From Hermodice carunculata (lineage: Eukaryota; Annelida; Polychaeta; Eunicida; Amphinomidae): a stretch of 64,000 nt of DNA. The stretch is taken from assembly GCA_964020975.1 (NCBI GenBank), contig OZ026612.1:57559669-57623668 (forward strand), read 5' to 3'. The position numbers and the translations under genes were made by a program. Below the pieces are notes generated by a model that was not told where the DNA came from, searched no databases, and saw nothing but the letters and a program-made list of their open reading frames with translations. Positions 46,158-58,213 of the stretch are shown in pieces (within the stretch, counting starts at the first letter, position 1; the number at the start of each line of letters is the position of its first letter).

Positions 46158-48772
46158 GTCTTTCTTTCTTTTTTTGTTTTTTTTTTTTTGTTTTTCACTT
46201 TATTTTGTGATAAAGTGACAAACTCAAGAAGCTCAGTAGCACTCTCCCATAAGTTGTATCTGAAGGGTACTGTTGATCGCTATAAATAAGGATGTAGGGG
46301 AGTGGGGGTGCAAATAGATCAAGCAGAATAAATAAGAACTGCTGTGTTCCCAACAGATAAATGTTCAGTGTTCTAAAACCTGGTCTAGTGAAGACAAGCA
46401 ACACCTGCTGTATGTTTTTGTCCCGTTCTGATTTCATTTTTGATGAGTTTTAAAATGTGTTCTCTAAAATCACATGACTGAATGCTTTGACATGACACAG
46501 AGACACATATTGGGGCCCCCCTGTATCTGATGCATTCATGTATGTAAGCTTCATCTTATTCCCCAGCAGGTGTCTGGACAATTAATGAGTCTAGTATTTA
46601 GTTGATAAGTTCAGAAGTGTTGGAGTAGGACTTGGAGAGTTTGCATGATTGCCCTATAGAAGGACTGGGATTGCATTGTATTTTGGTAGCCTGGCCATAA
46701 TTTTCATGGTCACATTTATAATTTCATTTAAGTATGATGACTTTTCTGTACTGGTGGCAAAGTAAAGATTTACAACTCAAAGTTACCAAGACCTTATTCT
46801 CAACATCTCTTGACAATTTTAGCAAATCTGAATTAACCACTTACCTTCTGTCTACATATCCAGCAAAGAAAGATGCATAGATCTGATCTTGCCATGATAG
46901 CAATGATATTGAAGCCCAAAATATCTGAGGTCACCACACTTTTACCATAAACACACACCAGCCCATACAAGACTCATTTATGCCATAAATTTCAGTATGT
47001 GCATGCAACCTAAGCTGACCACAGGACTGTCATGGTCTTCTTGTTAATAAAACATCACAGTTTGATTGAATGGGTACACACAAAATCACAATTCAGGCTT
47101 TAATTTTGATTGGTTTTTGAGTATCATGTAAGATACTGGTAGTTGAATTTTATGCACCTTTTTCAGTCGATGACGTTTGTGAGATAATTTGTCTGGTTTA
47201 ACGGGAGACTGAAGTTTGATCGGTTGGTGTCTGTGCTTTGTCCTTGAATGGACATCACTACCTGTATGACAGATGGACTTGGAGTCACCAGTATGGTCTA
47301 AGACTGCACACATATGTTGTATGCATGTGTTGTAGTTTCGGTCGCTAGATAACAGGTGTAGAGCAGGCAGAAGATGATTGTCACCGGCCAAGGGTTACAT
47401 GATCAGAGCATATTCTCTCCTGGCATCTTTCATGGAATAATTGCTCAGCCTCTCCTTGAGAATAGCTGAAAAACAAAACACACTCACACAAAACAGAAAA
47501 ATTAGTCTGGAGTCATGTGGGTTGTGCAATATCAATTGTGAAGTCATTTATCATGGCAATATCACTCACAAATAACCAGAGTAATATTCAGAGCTAAAAA
47601 AATTGAAGGGACACAGACATGAGAAACTGACGTGAACAAAACTACAGCAGCAGTCTGCTTTGTGCTTACACAATGCACTGTATGATGTGTAAGCTGGATA
47701 GGCTTTGGACTGACATTGCAATTACATCCTAGTCATGGTTTTCTACTGGAAATGTTACATTAGGTTTATTTCATCAAAAGATAGGGTCATATGACATCAT
47801 GGATCCATCAGATCTGCTCATAAATAGAATCTTCTACAGTGGTGCCTATTTGTTGGACCTGATCAGATCATTTCTCAGGCATTTCATAGTTTAGGAAGTT
47901 CTTGTCTTATCAGTGCCATATAAGCTTGCATGTCTAGGTGGCTTCAGCAGATAACTGACCAATTTTACAACTTTTCATATCGCTGGTGGTGCAGACATAA
48001 TTTCTGTGTAATGCTTGGTTATCTGAACAGTTCTATTTTGTGATCATTTGTGCATCTTAATCCCTGATCAGCAGAGCTCTTTCTTTTCAGCATGTTTGGT
48101 AACATCCTGATGATGGAATTAGCCAGCCATGACCTAACTATCCAACATGGTTTAGAATAAGACATTGAATGTCTTCTTTATTTTTCTTCAAAGTTTTTTA
48201 ATGGACCAAAAAACACAATTATTTGATCAGCCGAATGTCTCTACCAGGTCGATAAAAGAGAAATTTGGAGACATACCAGTAGTTGGAGAGGCTGTCAAGT
48301 GAGTGGGTGAGGGGCATGCATGTGTGAAAGGCCCATGTGTACCAGACAGTGTACTCAATCTACACACGCCGGAGCTGGAAACAGTGCAGGCTTCAGCAAT
48401 TGTGTTGTACTATTCCACGAAGCTGTTAGAAGTGAGCACAGCGAGCAATCAATATTGACTGAACATTGTAAGGTTTTGCTGACCTTCAAGGCTGACTCGA
48501 CTTCAAGGCAGTCAGGATTCACCAGCACTAAATTGCGTGCTTATGCGTTTTTATTAATCTGCGTGTCTGCTTTTGTGAACTTCAATACAAAGAATGTTGT
48601 TCATCAAAGTAAATAAACAGCACCACATAAACAAAGAGTGAAAAAATGGGAAGAGCTTGTCAATGATGAGTGAGAGTACAATTGGAATTTGCCTAATGTG
48701 TAGAGCGTGTGGAGCCCTGGGTCCCTATGCTGAAGGTACTTGAGTGGCATTATGCACTTGTAATAACCCTTT
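46158..48772. other. Unannotated stretch
   Basis: Starts with CTTTCTTTC/T-rich text beside the DIRS end. No supported gene; the frames of 95-101 codons have no recognisable domain. Confidence 0.4.
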
Positions 48773-48961
48773 CCCCCTCAAACTGGCCAAAACTTACTGT
48801 TGTTCAAAAGTCGTCTGCTTCACTGTTTTGTACTAATATAAACAGTAGTGAGAAATAATTTGAATGAGAATTGTATGTGAAACCTATCAAGATAACATGA
48901 CTCGGATCAACAGTGTTGGAAAGCTATTGACTCAATCTTAATTCAAGGGGGAAAGAGTGAA
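48773..48961 (-). mobile_element. Family-1 piggyBac-type MITE, ~189 bp
   Basis: ATAACCCTTTCCCCCTCAAA at the left and TTCAAGGGGGAAAGAGTGAA at the right: decayed TTAA sites with good inverted ends. Orientation is opposite to the 15121 copy. Part of the internal hairpin is missing. Confidence 0.75.
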
Positions 48962-49671
48962 AAACGCTCAGAGAAAATTTCAACAGATCAATAGAGTAGA
49001 GAGTGAAGTGAATGTGTATAGTTTATATGAAGCTGACGGTAGTTCAAAAAGTGCTTCAGACAGGATCGAGGAGCTGTGAGGGGCTGAATGCTAATCTGAT
49101 AGCTGAATAGTAGGCTAACAAAAAGTTTTCCAATTGATTTTTTTTTTCTGCCGGGCACATGTCTTGTCAACAAACCTCCAGAAAAGCAATCTTGATGTGG
49201 TTTTAGGGTGCATTAAAGGCCATTGTACAAATGTTCAAAAAAAAAAAATATTTATCAAAATCCAGAGCTCTTTTCATGGATCGATATGGAGGATTAAGGC
49301 AAGAGGACTGTTAGAGAGCCAGGCAGGACAAGATCTGGTCTGACAGCTTCAGTGATGTGGCTTGTCCAGGAGAGCACTCTATCCCACATGCTTTGCCCAC
49401 TTCAAAGGCACAGATAAATGGTCATACTGATAGACCAGAGTCCTTGTGGTCCCACCTTGCATTGGCTTACTGTTGCAACCTGTAACCACTAAATTAATTT
49501 CAGCCATATCAGCTGCCATTGTCAATTGGATTGGCAAAGACCTAATGGCTAAAAATGGAAAACCATTGGGCTTGGGTCATTGGTCTTTGTGCCCGCTGTG
49601 GTTGACCACTTGTTGACAAATTTTTTTGAAAAAAGCAAGTACCGGTACCCCAATGGATCAGTTAACCCTTT

Positions 49672-49901
49672 CCCCCTCAAACCGGCCAAAACCGGCTGGT
49701 GGTCAACTGTCGTCTGCTTCAGTGTTTTCAACTAATTTCAACAGTTATGAAAAACAATTTGACTGAGAAATGTACATGAGACTTATCAAGATCACATGCC
49801 CCAGGTCAACAGCTTTCCTTGGCATGGGTTGGGCACTAAGTGCCCAACCCATGCCAAGGAAAGCTGTTCGCTCAGTCTTAATATAAGGGGGAAAGGGTTA
49901 A
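49672..49901 (-). mobile_element. Family-1 piggyBac-type MITE with perfect hairpin, 230 bp
   Basis: TTAACCCTTTCCCCCTCAAA and ATAAGGGGGAAAGGGTTAA are clean TTAA-flanked inverted ends. Positions 49808-49868 form a perfect inverted repeat of 30-bp arms around a single A at 49838 (GGGCACT A AGTGCCC at the centre). This is the best-preserved copy and probably the youngest. Confidence 0.9.
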
Positions 49902-50536
49902 TTTGCCCAGCTGCATTTTCCAATTCTGTCATCACTGGAGTTTTTCAAATTTCTGGTAATAACCAATGAAGGTCAGAAAATTGCATTTTCGTACTGAATC
50001 TTTTGAATCAGACAATTCCACAGAAAGGTTAAAGGGTCATGATATTGCAGAGTGACTCAGAGTACATACAAAATTTTAAATCTCATCCCTACAGGCCAAC
50101 GAGACTTACCTTGGTTTGGCCATGTGCCCAATCCATTAAGACAATGCTGATAACCTTTTTTAACCAAGTCATGTTTGCAGTAAATTCTTAATTGACTGTG
50201 ATGCCTATGATGTGGGGTGAAAAAGGCAAAGGTAATTGAAAAACTTGTACAAAACAGGCTTGGCCATGTATCTATTGATTGTAGTAACATTGAAGCCTTG
50301 CCTGTCTAGCCTTGGTATGGCTCTGTACAGAGCTGCTGCTTTGATAAGACAGTGAGTACCTATCAGCATCACTGCATATCTGTGGACACCTTGGACAGGG
50401 CCATTTGGCCATTTTGCTGTACATGTAAAGTGAATAAGCAGATTTTCTGAATTGACATAAAGGAAAGTCTTCCATAGAGAAATAGTGACAGTCTTCCAAG
50501 AAGATTTCCTCCTTTTCCTTTTCATAATTAAATTGA

Positions 50537-50780
50537 TTAACCCTTTCCTCCTTACAAGGGCCAAAACCAATCAGCCAGCTGGTGTTCAAATGTCATCTGC
50601 TTCAATGTTTGGGACTAATTTCAACAATAATAGAGAGCAATCGGGATTAAATTTGCAGATGACACCTGTCAAGGTCACATGCCTCAGGTCATCAGCTTTC
50701 TTTGGCATGGGCTGGGCATTTAGTGTCTAAAGCGAAGGAAAGCTGTTGACTCAGGCTCAAGTGAGAGCGGAAAGGGTTAA
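50537..50780 (-). mobile_element. Family-1 piggyBac-type MITE, 244 bp
   Basis: TTAACCCTTTCCTCC at the left and GAGCGGAAAGGGTTAA at the right. The order of inner words matches the 49672 copy and the orientation is the same. The hairpin is degraded (TTTGGCATGGGCTGGGC versus AGTGTCTAAAGC). Confidence 0.85.
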
Positions 50781-51713
50781 TGAAAGAGCTTATCATAAGC
50801 TACCAGAATGAACATCGTACATCTCCATGTATTTAGTTATGGGTAAAGGATTAAAGTTATAAACATTTATATAATTTAAGAAACTGTAATATAATGAACA
50901 CTACTACTTGTTTGCTCTGGGGTTGACCAGATCTCACTAGCCTCTGATTCAATAAAGGACAAAACCAGTCAAGCAGTTTGGCACATTATGCGTCTAGTCA
51001 CATCGCACTGTCTCGTACCTATATTTTGATGGTAAACTTTTGAACTGTGGATATTTTTTACCACATTACAGTGATGTCCCTCTGATAAGGCTGCTCTCAT
51101 TACAGTGATGTCCCTCTGACAAGGTCACCCCCTCACCACGTGCAACCAATTTCTCATACAAGTGTCACATTTTAATCATCTTCACACAGGGTCTACCCCC
51201 ACTGCCTGGAAGGCCTTCCATGTGAAGTGTCCCCTTCCCCAGCACAATTAGGGTAGCCTGACGGGGCCGGCCCACCAGTGATAAAAGGGAGGCTGCCTTG
51301 CCTTCCTGGGCCCTTAAACACTGTGCATATAAATGTACATATTTTCAAATGTATAGATTTTCAAGGTTTTTGCATTTCAGGCATATAACTAAAGTTTGAA
51401 CTTACCTACTTTGGACATAGTTCCTATTAAAAGGGTTAAATCGTGCGTTGTCATGATAAGCATGAACCACTACCTTTGTTTTCTGAACACTCCAGTTTCT
51501 CGGCATCCGTAGAGCATACATCTCAACAACTGTTGACATGATATCATAGAAGCATATCCAGATTTTGTTAAATTACATTCCGGTATTCAAAGTAAAAAAA
51601 ACTGATGCAGACTGCTTTATGAACTTTAAGTTACTCTTGCACAAAATGGATTGGAAAATATTAACTTGATTTGGAGCTTCTAAATGTACAGCAGAGGGAA
51701 GGGTTAACTCATT
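50781..51713. other. Unannotated stretch with a MITE fragment
   Basis: TTACAGTGATGTCCCTCTGA occurs twice, at about 51066 and 51100, each followed by (T/C)AAGG; it resembles a left end of the CAGTGGTCCC-type elements, partly duplicated. Nothing else is supported. Confidence 0.45.
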
Positions 51714-51919
51714 CAGTGCCATCTATGACTGAAGTTGAACTATATAAAACGGACTGCTCTGAATTATAATAAGGATGCTAGATTCAAATTTTTTACAGAA
51801 AGGTCGTTCATTTAAGTACCAGCATGCCTGAAGTTACATATAGGATATAATAGTCCATGTCAACAGCACACCAAGGAAAGCTGCTGACTTAGTGAAAAAT
51901 GTGGTACTGAAAGAGTAAA
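51714..51919 (+). mobile_element. Family-2 piggyBac-type MITE, ~206 bp
   Basis: TTAACTCATTCAGTGCCATC at the left and GTACTGAAAGAGTAAA at the right, with one TTAA decayed. Inner GTACCAGCATGCCTGAAGTT and CACCAAGGAAAGCTGCTGAC resemble other copies. Confidence 0.65.
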
Positions 51920-52055
51920 CATGTTCTATTGTCAACTACAGTGTACATTGTACATTTAAAGGCCTTGGTCAGTAATTTTTGCATTGCCTGGCAAGTCATG
52001 TTGGTACTTGAATGACCATTCATGTGAAGCACTTTCACATTCCATCTTCATTATA

Positions 52056-53695
52056 TTTTTAGCTCTGCTGACCTAAAGTCAGAGAGCTTATGCAACTGCT
52101 CATGTCTGTCCATCCATCTGTAAAGTTTTGCTTGTTAGCGCGATACCGTCCACAGTTTTCAAGTTAACCCAGTATAACTGTCAGGACTTACAGGGTGTAT
52201 AAAAATCTAGGTCAAGTTCAATATTGGTGGCACCACCTGTGGGTCAAAATGTGGAGATCTTGTGAACGCACTAGCATCTTCAGGTTTTTGGTGGATCTCC
52301 ATGAAATGTGGTGGGGTTATGGGGAAGGTCAAAATTAAGTTGCTATATGATACTGGTCCACCACCTATAATTTGACAGAAATTATGAGCCAAAATGTGTT
52401 TTTAAGATGTAACATTCTGTATCTGGAAAAGTGATTGGATTAGAGTTGCCAAATTTATTGGATATATAGACCATGTTTTGATGCTAGAATGTTATGTAAT
52501 ATCAGTGACCTTGACTTAATTTTTGTGAGGTCACCATGCCTGTAAAGTTGAAAGAGGTGACTTTTGTAATGGTAGGGTGTAGCTTGAACATCAGTGGCAA
52601 AGAGAATTGAGCCACCAGATCAAAATTGCACTTGATTACATTGTATATAAAACTGTACTTGATGACATACTTTTTGGGTCACGGTGATCCAGTAATTGTG
52701 AAGTTTGGTGCTTGTCCAAGTTTATTGGTTTTCTTCAATAACTCAAAAAGATATCCAATCTGAACAACAGACCATGTATGGAAAGCTGGATGTGGGGTGC
52801 ATCTTTAGAACATAACAATTTTTTAATCCAAGTTGAAGGTCAAGGTCAAATGGCCAGTTGGAATATAGGGGTCATCTTGTTCTGCACTCCACACTTTTTG
52901 AGTTAGGCCTATATAAGTTTTGGAACTTATAAAATGTATGTAAATCTTTGTTTACATCAATGTTATTGGTGCCACCTATAGTATAATGTAATATACAGGT
53001 CAAAATGTGAAATCTTGTGACCAGTATATTACATCCTTAGTTTCTGATAGATCTTCATAAGATTTAGTGGGATTGTAGAAGAGGTCAAAATCTCTATTGG
53101 TTGTGATACTAGTGGTGCCACCTATAATTTAATGGGAATTATGAGTTTATGAGTTTAAATGTCTTGAAAGTTACAAAATTCCATATCTCAAAAAATAATT
53201 GAATTAGACGTGCCAAATTCATAGAATATATAGATCATGTCCAATGTTAATATAATATGTAAGGTCAGTGACCTTGACCTATTTTTGTAAGGCCACCAGA
53301 CCTATGTTGGAAGAGGTGATTTTGTAATAAGGTTGTAGTTTGGACATCAGTGGCAAAGAGCATTGAGCTTCCAGATCAAAATTGCACTTGACTACATTGT
53401 ATTTAAAACTCTACTTGATGACCTAGGTTTTGGGACACCATGACCCAGTGATTGTGTGACTTTGACTTATTTTTCAAGGTCTTAAGCATGTAAGAAAAGG
53501 ACATTTAATTCAATACCTTGATAAAGAATAAGGCAAATGATGCAAATGCACCACAAATGCATATCATTTGGAAGTTTGATATTGCATAAGGTGACTAGCC
53601 TTCATTAATTTTTCAAGTTCGTGGATTGAATACATTTCAGAAAATGATTTTTTGGTGATGGTGGTCAACAGAGCATTAGGCCCATGGGCCTCTTG
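52056..53695 (+). repeat. Palindrome-headed repeat family B, copy 1
   Basis: The head TTTTTAGCTCTGCTGACCTA continues AAGTCAGAGAGCTTATG, then GTCTGTCCATCCATC. Two long related units follow (about 52150-52900 and 52900-53500) with GTGGCACCACCT(G/A)T, AAATTATGAG, TCAGTGACCTTGAC and TTGGAAGAGGTGA phrases. The terminus is CATTAGGCCCATGGGCCTCT followed by TGTT, itself containing a GGCCCATGGGCC palindrome. It is followed at once by family C. Confidence 0.8.
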
Positions 53696-54885
53696 TTTTT
53701 ACACTTGGCACATTAAGTGCCGAAGGGTATTGTCGTCCCCTGTGTTGTCCCCACATTTTGCAGGATTTCTTTAATTTCAACCATCATCCAGTATATTGGA
53801 AGAGGTGGCTTCCAGCTAATACCTTAGTACACTTTACCTCATAACACCTCTGGTCAACTTTATGGTGCTTAAAGTTGTATTACTGTAGACCTGTTTATAC
53901 CAGTGTCAGTATGGTGGAATAGTGTATGAAGCTTTTAGATTTCAAAGAAGACGTCCGTTTGTGTGTCTCTCCATCTGTCTGTCCATCTTGTCGACATTAC
54001 TGCAATATCTCAAAAAATATTCACCATAGCTGTACCAAATTTTTGTCACAGAAGGACCTTATGCTGGACCAAGTTCCCATTGAAAACCAGCATCCTCTGA
54101 TTATTTTAAAACTTGGAATGAAACTTTTAATGCATTTATTTGAAGGCTGTCTGAGTGGCGTCTATCCTGATGACATTACCACCGTATCTCAAAAAATATT
54201 GACCATAGCTTTACCAAATTTTTGTCAGAGATGATGGATGAGGTTCTTATTTAAAACCAGCTACCTCTGATTATTTTGTACCTTTTCATGAAAGTTTTAA
54301 TGTATTTATTTGAAAACCATCTGAGTGGTGTCAACCCTGACAACGCCACGGCAATATCTAAAAAATATTGACTACAGCTTTACCAAATTTTTATCAGAGA
54401 TGTATCTTACATTGATGGACCAGGTTCCTTTGTAAAACCAGCTTCCTCTTTGTATTTATTAACTTTTTTATGAAACTTTAAAGTTTTTATTTATAAGGCC
54501 GTCTGAGTGGTGCACAAGGGGACGACATTGCCATAATATCTCAACAAGGATCCACACCCAACGCAGCTTCATCAAATTTTTTTCAGAGAGGTACATTATA
54601 GTAGACAACATTCCTATTGAAAACCACCTTCCTATTATTATTTTTAAACTTGTTATGAAACTTTTGGAGTATTCTTTTGATGGCTATCTGACTGAGTGAT
54701 GCACTGTACAGTAGTCTCTGTCACCAGAACTTACCCCAAGAACACATCCAAAAGTGCTCTTTCATTTCATAGACAACAATATGGAAATTGTATGTAAAGT
54801 ATTATCATGCGAAGTCTCAAAAAAAAAAAGCAGAATGGAGGAAAAAAGATTGTGGGCGCCGAGGGTAATCTGTTCTATGAATGGT
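53696..54885 (+). repeat. Palindrome-headed repeat family C, copy 2 (with extra module)
   Basis: The head TTTTTACACTTGGCACATTA continues AGTGCCGAAGGGTATTGTCG (GGCACATTAAGTGCC at 53707-53721). The order from about 53985 to the end matches copy 1. Between about 53755 and 53945 it holds a ~190-bp module (CATCATCCAGTAT, GTGGCTTCCAGCTAATAC, TACACTTTACCTCATAACACC) that copy 1 lacks but family A copy 2 has. Confidence 0.8.
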
Positions 54886-55373
54886 ATATTCATAAGTACA
54901 TATATGTGGGAGAAGTGAGTCATGTACTGGCACTGAATCAGTTGAAGTCCAGTGGTCCAGAAGGTGCTTTATGTACAAGTGGCTTCCACAGCTCAAAAGC
55001 AAAGTGATACTGTACTTGATTTATACATAAGGGCAGCATTGAGTGACCCCAGAAAAACACATCATTCAAAAGTTGAATGAGCTTGTGCACGTACCAATAT
55101 AAGTTTTGCGTCCAGATGATATTTAGAGAAGTCACCATGCTAAACCATCCAATATCTTGGTAGCTAATTGCCCTTTTCAGGACCTTAAGAAGCCAGGAGT
55201 TTGTTGAGGAGGGATATATTACTGAACCCAGGCCTGGGTCATGTTTTATACAGCCAATTTTTAAAGTAAACGAAATGTATGATTTGAAAGCATTAAGAAG
55301 GATTGGATTCATAGTGGTCAGGGACTACAGTGGCATGAGATATGGACTGCTGCAAGTAGCTGATGATCTAGAT
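54886..55373. other. Unannotated stretch
   Basis: No recognised repeat and no supported gene. The frame on the minus strand at 54938-55312 has no known domain. Confidence 0.35.
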
Positions 55374-55753
55374 TCAGGACTGACTACAGGCCATCCTGTG
55401 GCAAAATACTCCTTGGCTATTTTGAGGAAAATCGTGAGGTAAAAGGACATAACTGCCCATATAGTCAGTCATGCCAGTAGTATTGTACAGAGAGACCATC
55501 AATGCAGCAGTAGCAATGCTTGCTGCCAGTGGATTCACAGGTGACACACTGTACTCCGATATGGTGAAACGTGTTGCTATTGTGTGGCATTGATTTTCCT
55601 GCAGACGTATGGCTGGCTCAGTGCTGCAGTCAGACAAACTGCTGGAGCGAGGGAAGGACAGCATGCTGATGTGATTGCCAAAGCTCTTTTGTAAAGTGGC
55701 ATCCAGGGAGAAGACATTTCTGGCTTTCAATTTCAGATCTCCCTGGTCTGTAT
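55374..55753 (-). CDS. Possible terminal exon of an unidentified gene
   Basis: A minus-strand frame of about 126 codons with a fairly balanced composition, rich in S/T and hydrophobic residues. It contains [20 protein letters not shown] just before its stop and [18 protein letters not shown], a possible membrane-like stretch. Upstream, GCTGATACAG could serve as a splice acceptor, although the pyrimidine tract is weak. I do not recognise a family. Neighbours are repeats, so it could equally be chance or a decayed element. Confidence 0.2.
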
Positions 55754-55827
55754 CAGCATTATTGTGTGCATGCACAGGTGTGAATATATCTTTATGTATA
55801 GGTCTGCCAGTTTGGCTGGATTTTTTA

Positions 55828-56006
<179 letters not shown>

Positions 56007-56269
56007 GAAAAGTTTGTGCTTTTGGCAGAACAAGATGCAATCCCTATGTTATAGAAATGCACATTGATTTATGAAATGAGACTAAAGTAAAGCAGAAGAA
56101 GAGCAAAATTTGTAGTTGTATATGGAGGAATTTGTTTGACAAGCATCCCAAGGGCATATATTCTAAGCCAAAACTTCCCATACTAGACCTCAGGCTTAAG
56201 CTTCAAACTTAATCTTAATGATGTTTTCTCGATGCTTAGTTTTGACAAATCTATCGTACAGTTACATCA

Positions 56270-56448
56270 TGCAGTGGTGCCAATCTTGTAAGGTCCCTCG
56301 CAATAAAGGCCACTCCCTCTACAAAAGGCCACTTTTTCATGCAGCAAGTATGGGATTTTCATTTTATTTTATCATTCAGTAGAGGCCATCTAATATAAGA
56401 CCATATTTTTGTATATTTTGAGTGGCCTTTCAAGACAGGACCACTGTA
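56270..56448 (+). mobile_element. Diverged TACAGTGGTCCC-type MITE, ~179 bp
   Basis: TGCAGTGGTGCCAATCTTGT at the left and CAAGACAGGACCACTGTA at the right. Inner AAAGGCCACT and AAGGCCATCTAATATAAGAC echo the 61111 copy, with many changes. Confidence 0.6.
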
Positions 56449-57153
56449 CCTGCAAATGACAAGGATTACAGCTGATCAATTCTTTTTCACAGCTGATCGT
56501 TTGCAGTGAGCCCCACACTTTGTAAATGTTCAACTCATGTCCTTACTTAAAGGTCAAAGTTTTTACTGATGATGTGGAGCAATACACTGTTCCCAGATAT
56601 TAAACAATCACAGTTACGATTGTCAGCAAAATACCATCCAGTGGGTGAACAGCTGTGCTCGGATATACAGTACTTAGCAAGCTTGAGAACTCTAATCCTG
56701 ATTGGCTGAATAAGTGTTTGGGAGCTTGCAGTCAGTTACCTTTGTCACATTAACATCAGCAGTCTGGTAAAAAAAAGTGCTGACAGGAGACAAAAAATGG
56801 GCAGTTAATATCAGCAAAGAAAAACTTTGAGTCTAGAACTTTGTGTCAAACATTTTAGGTCAACAGCAAACCAAAATTTCAACAACAACAAAATGAATTG
56901 AAAGTTAATTTGTCGAGCACAAGTGTGATTCCCCACCAAAAACTCCACCCCACCAACAGCTAGGTGTCTATCATCAGATATAAAAACTACATGTGGAAAG
57001 GGTACACCACAATATTAACACTTTGCTACTTGTAAGTGCCCCCCCCCACCCACCCACCACCCCCAAGATTACATGTCACAGAGAAGGCCCTTCAACCACT
57101 TTTTGTTTGAAAAATGTAACATGCAGTTAACCAACATCTTTTACCTGTCTTGG
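56449..57153. other. Unannotated stretch
   Basis: No gene seen. CCCCCCCC(A)CCCACCCACC tract near 57041-57060. Confidence 0.4.
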
Positions 57154-57507
57154 AAGTCATGCTGCTGGTACCATGAAGACAGCTGGACCCATAGAGCAAG
57201 TCATGCTGCTGGTACCATGAAGACAGCTGGACCCATAGAGCAAGTCATGCTGCTGGTACCATGAAGACAGCTGGACCCATAGAGCAAGTCATGCTGCTGG
57301 TACCATGAAGACAGCTGGACCCATAGAGCAAGTCATGCTGCTGGTACCATGAAGACAGCTGGACCCATAGAGCAAGTCATGCTGCTGGTACTGTGAAGAC
57401 CGCTGGACCCATTAAGCAAGTCATGCTGCTGGTACCATGAAGACAGCTGGACCCATAGAGCAAGTCATGCTGCTGGTACCATGAAGGCAGCTGGACCCAT
57501 TGTAGAG
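57154..57507 (+). repeat. 44-bp minisatellite, 8 copies
   Basis: Units start at 57154, 57198, 57242, 57286, 57330, 57374, 57418 and 57462. Each holds AAGTCATGCTGCTGGTACCA, TGAAGACAGCTGGACCCATA and GAGC. The first five are essentially identical; units 6 and 8 vary slightly. Strong uniformity implies recent expansion or homogenisation. 44 is not a multiple of three, so it is unlikely to be coding. Confidence 0.95.
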
Positions 57508-57911
57508 CATGACTTACAAAGCAATTAAAAACACTGACCAAGGCCATAAGAAACGTAACAATTCATGTCAGCCTGTTGGAAACATTGTGTACAAACAAAT
57601 ACATTAGACAGAAAAAGCCAGGTTTGCTATGGCACACCCACTGTCAGCATTATCTGACAACAGGGACACCTACAGGACAGCTATTAAGAACCTTTAGTGA
57701 AATTTTTGCAATATAATACAATTGATGGAAACAGTTGCACTTTATAACATTGAATAATACCTCACATATGTTTCTCACTTGTAATCATGGTGCACAGTTT
57801 AAAAGTATTTTCAATTTGACAAGGTCAAAAATTAAGTTATGACCGTGTAGAGTGAAAGTTTATGTATGTATCTTATGACTATGTTGACATGTAACTGGTC
57901 CTTCTAGGTCA
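57508..57911. other. Unannotated stretch
   Basis: No supported feature. Confidence 0.4.
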
Positions 57912-58057
57912 GTGAGGCTGACTTACTGTTTTGTCTGACTTACTTCCAGTTCTGTGTGACTTGCTTCCTGCTCTATGTGACTTACATCTAGCTCTGTATG
58001 ACTGACTTCTACCACTGTATGACTTGGTCCTAGCTCTGTTTGACTGACTTGTCCAGG
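57912..58057 (-). repeat. Diverged 21-bp minisatellite, about 6-7 copies
   Basis: Units of exactly 21 bp, for example TCTGACTTACTTCCAGTTCTG then TGTGACTTGCTTCCTGCTCTA-type variants. On the minus strand one frame stays open and spells heptads near V-S-H-T-E-L-E. The units differ mostly by substitutions, so the array is old but in register. Confidence 0.8.
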
Positions 58058-58213
58058 TCTGGGAGGAAAAAAATGCAGACACCAGGAATGAGTCAAATAC
58101 ATACAGTAATCATCCATGTACATTCTTTTACAATGACCATGTGCATACAAACTTGGATACATATATGTACAATGAATCGTGCAGGATTTAAATATAACAT
58201 GCAAACCTTGGTA

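Noticed and set aside
57154-57507. CRISPR-like array
   Set aside because: 44-bp units directly adjoin each other with no spacers.
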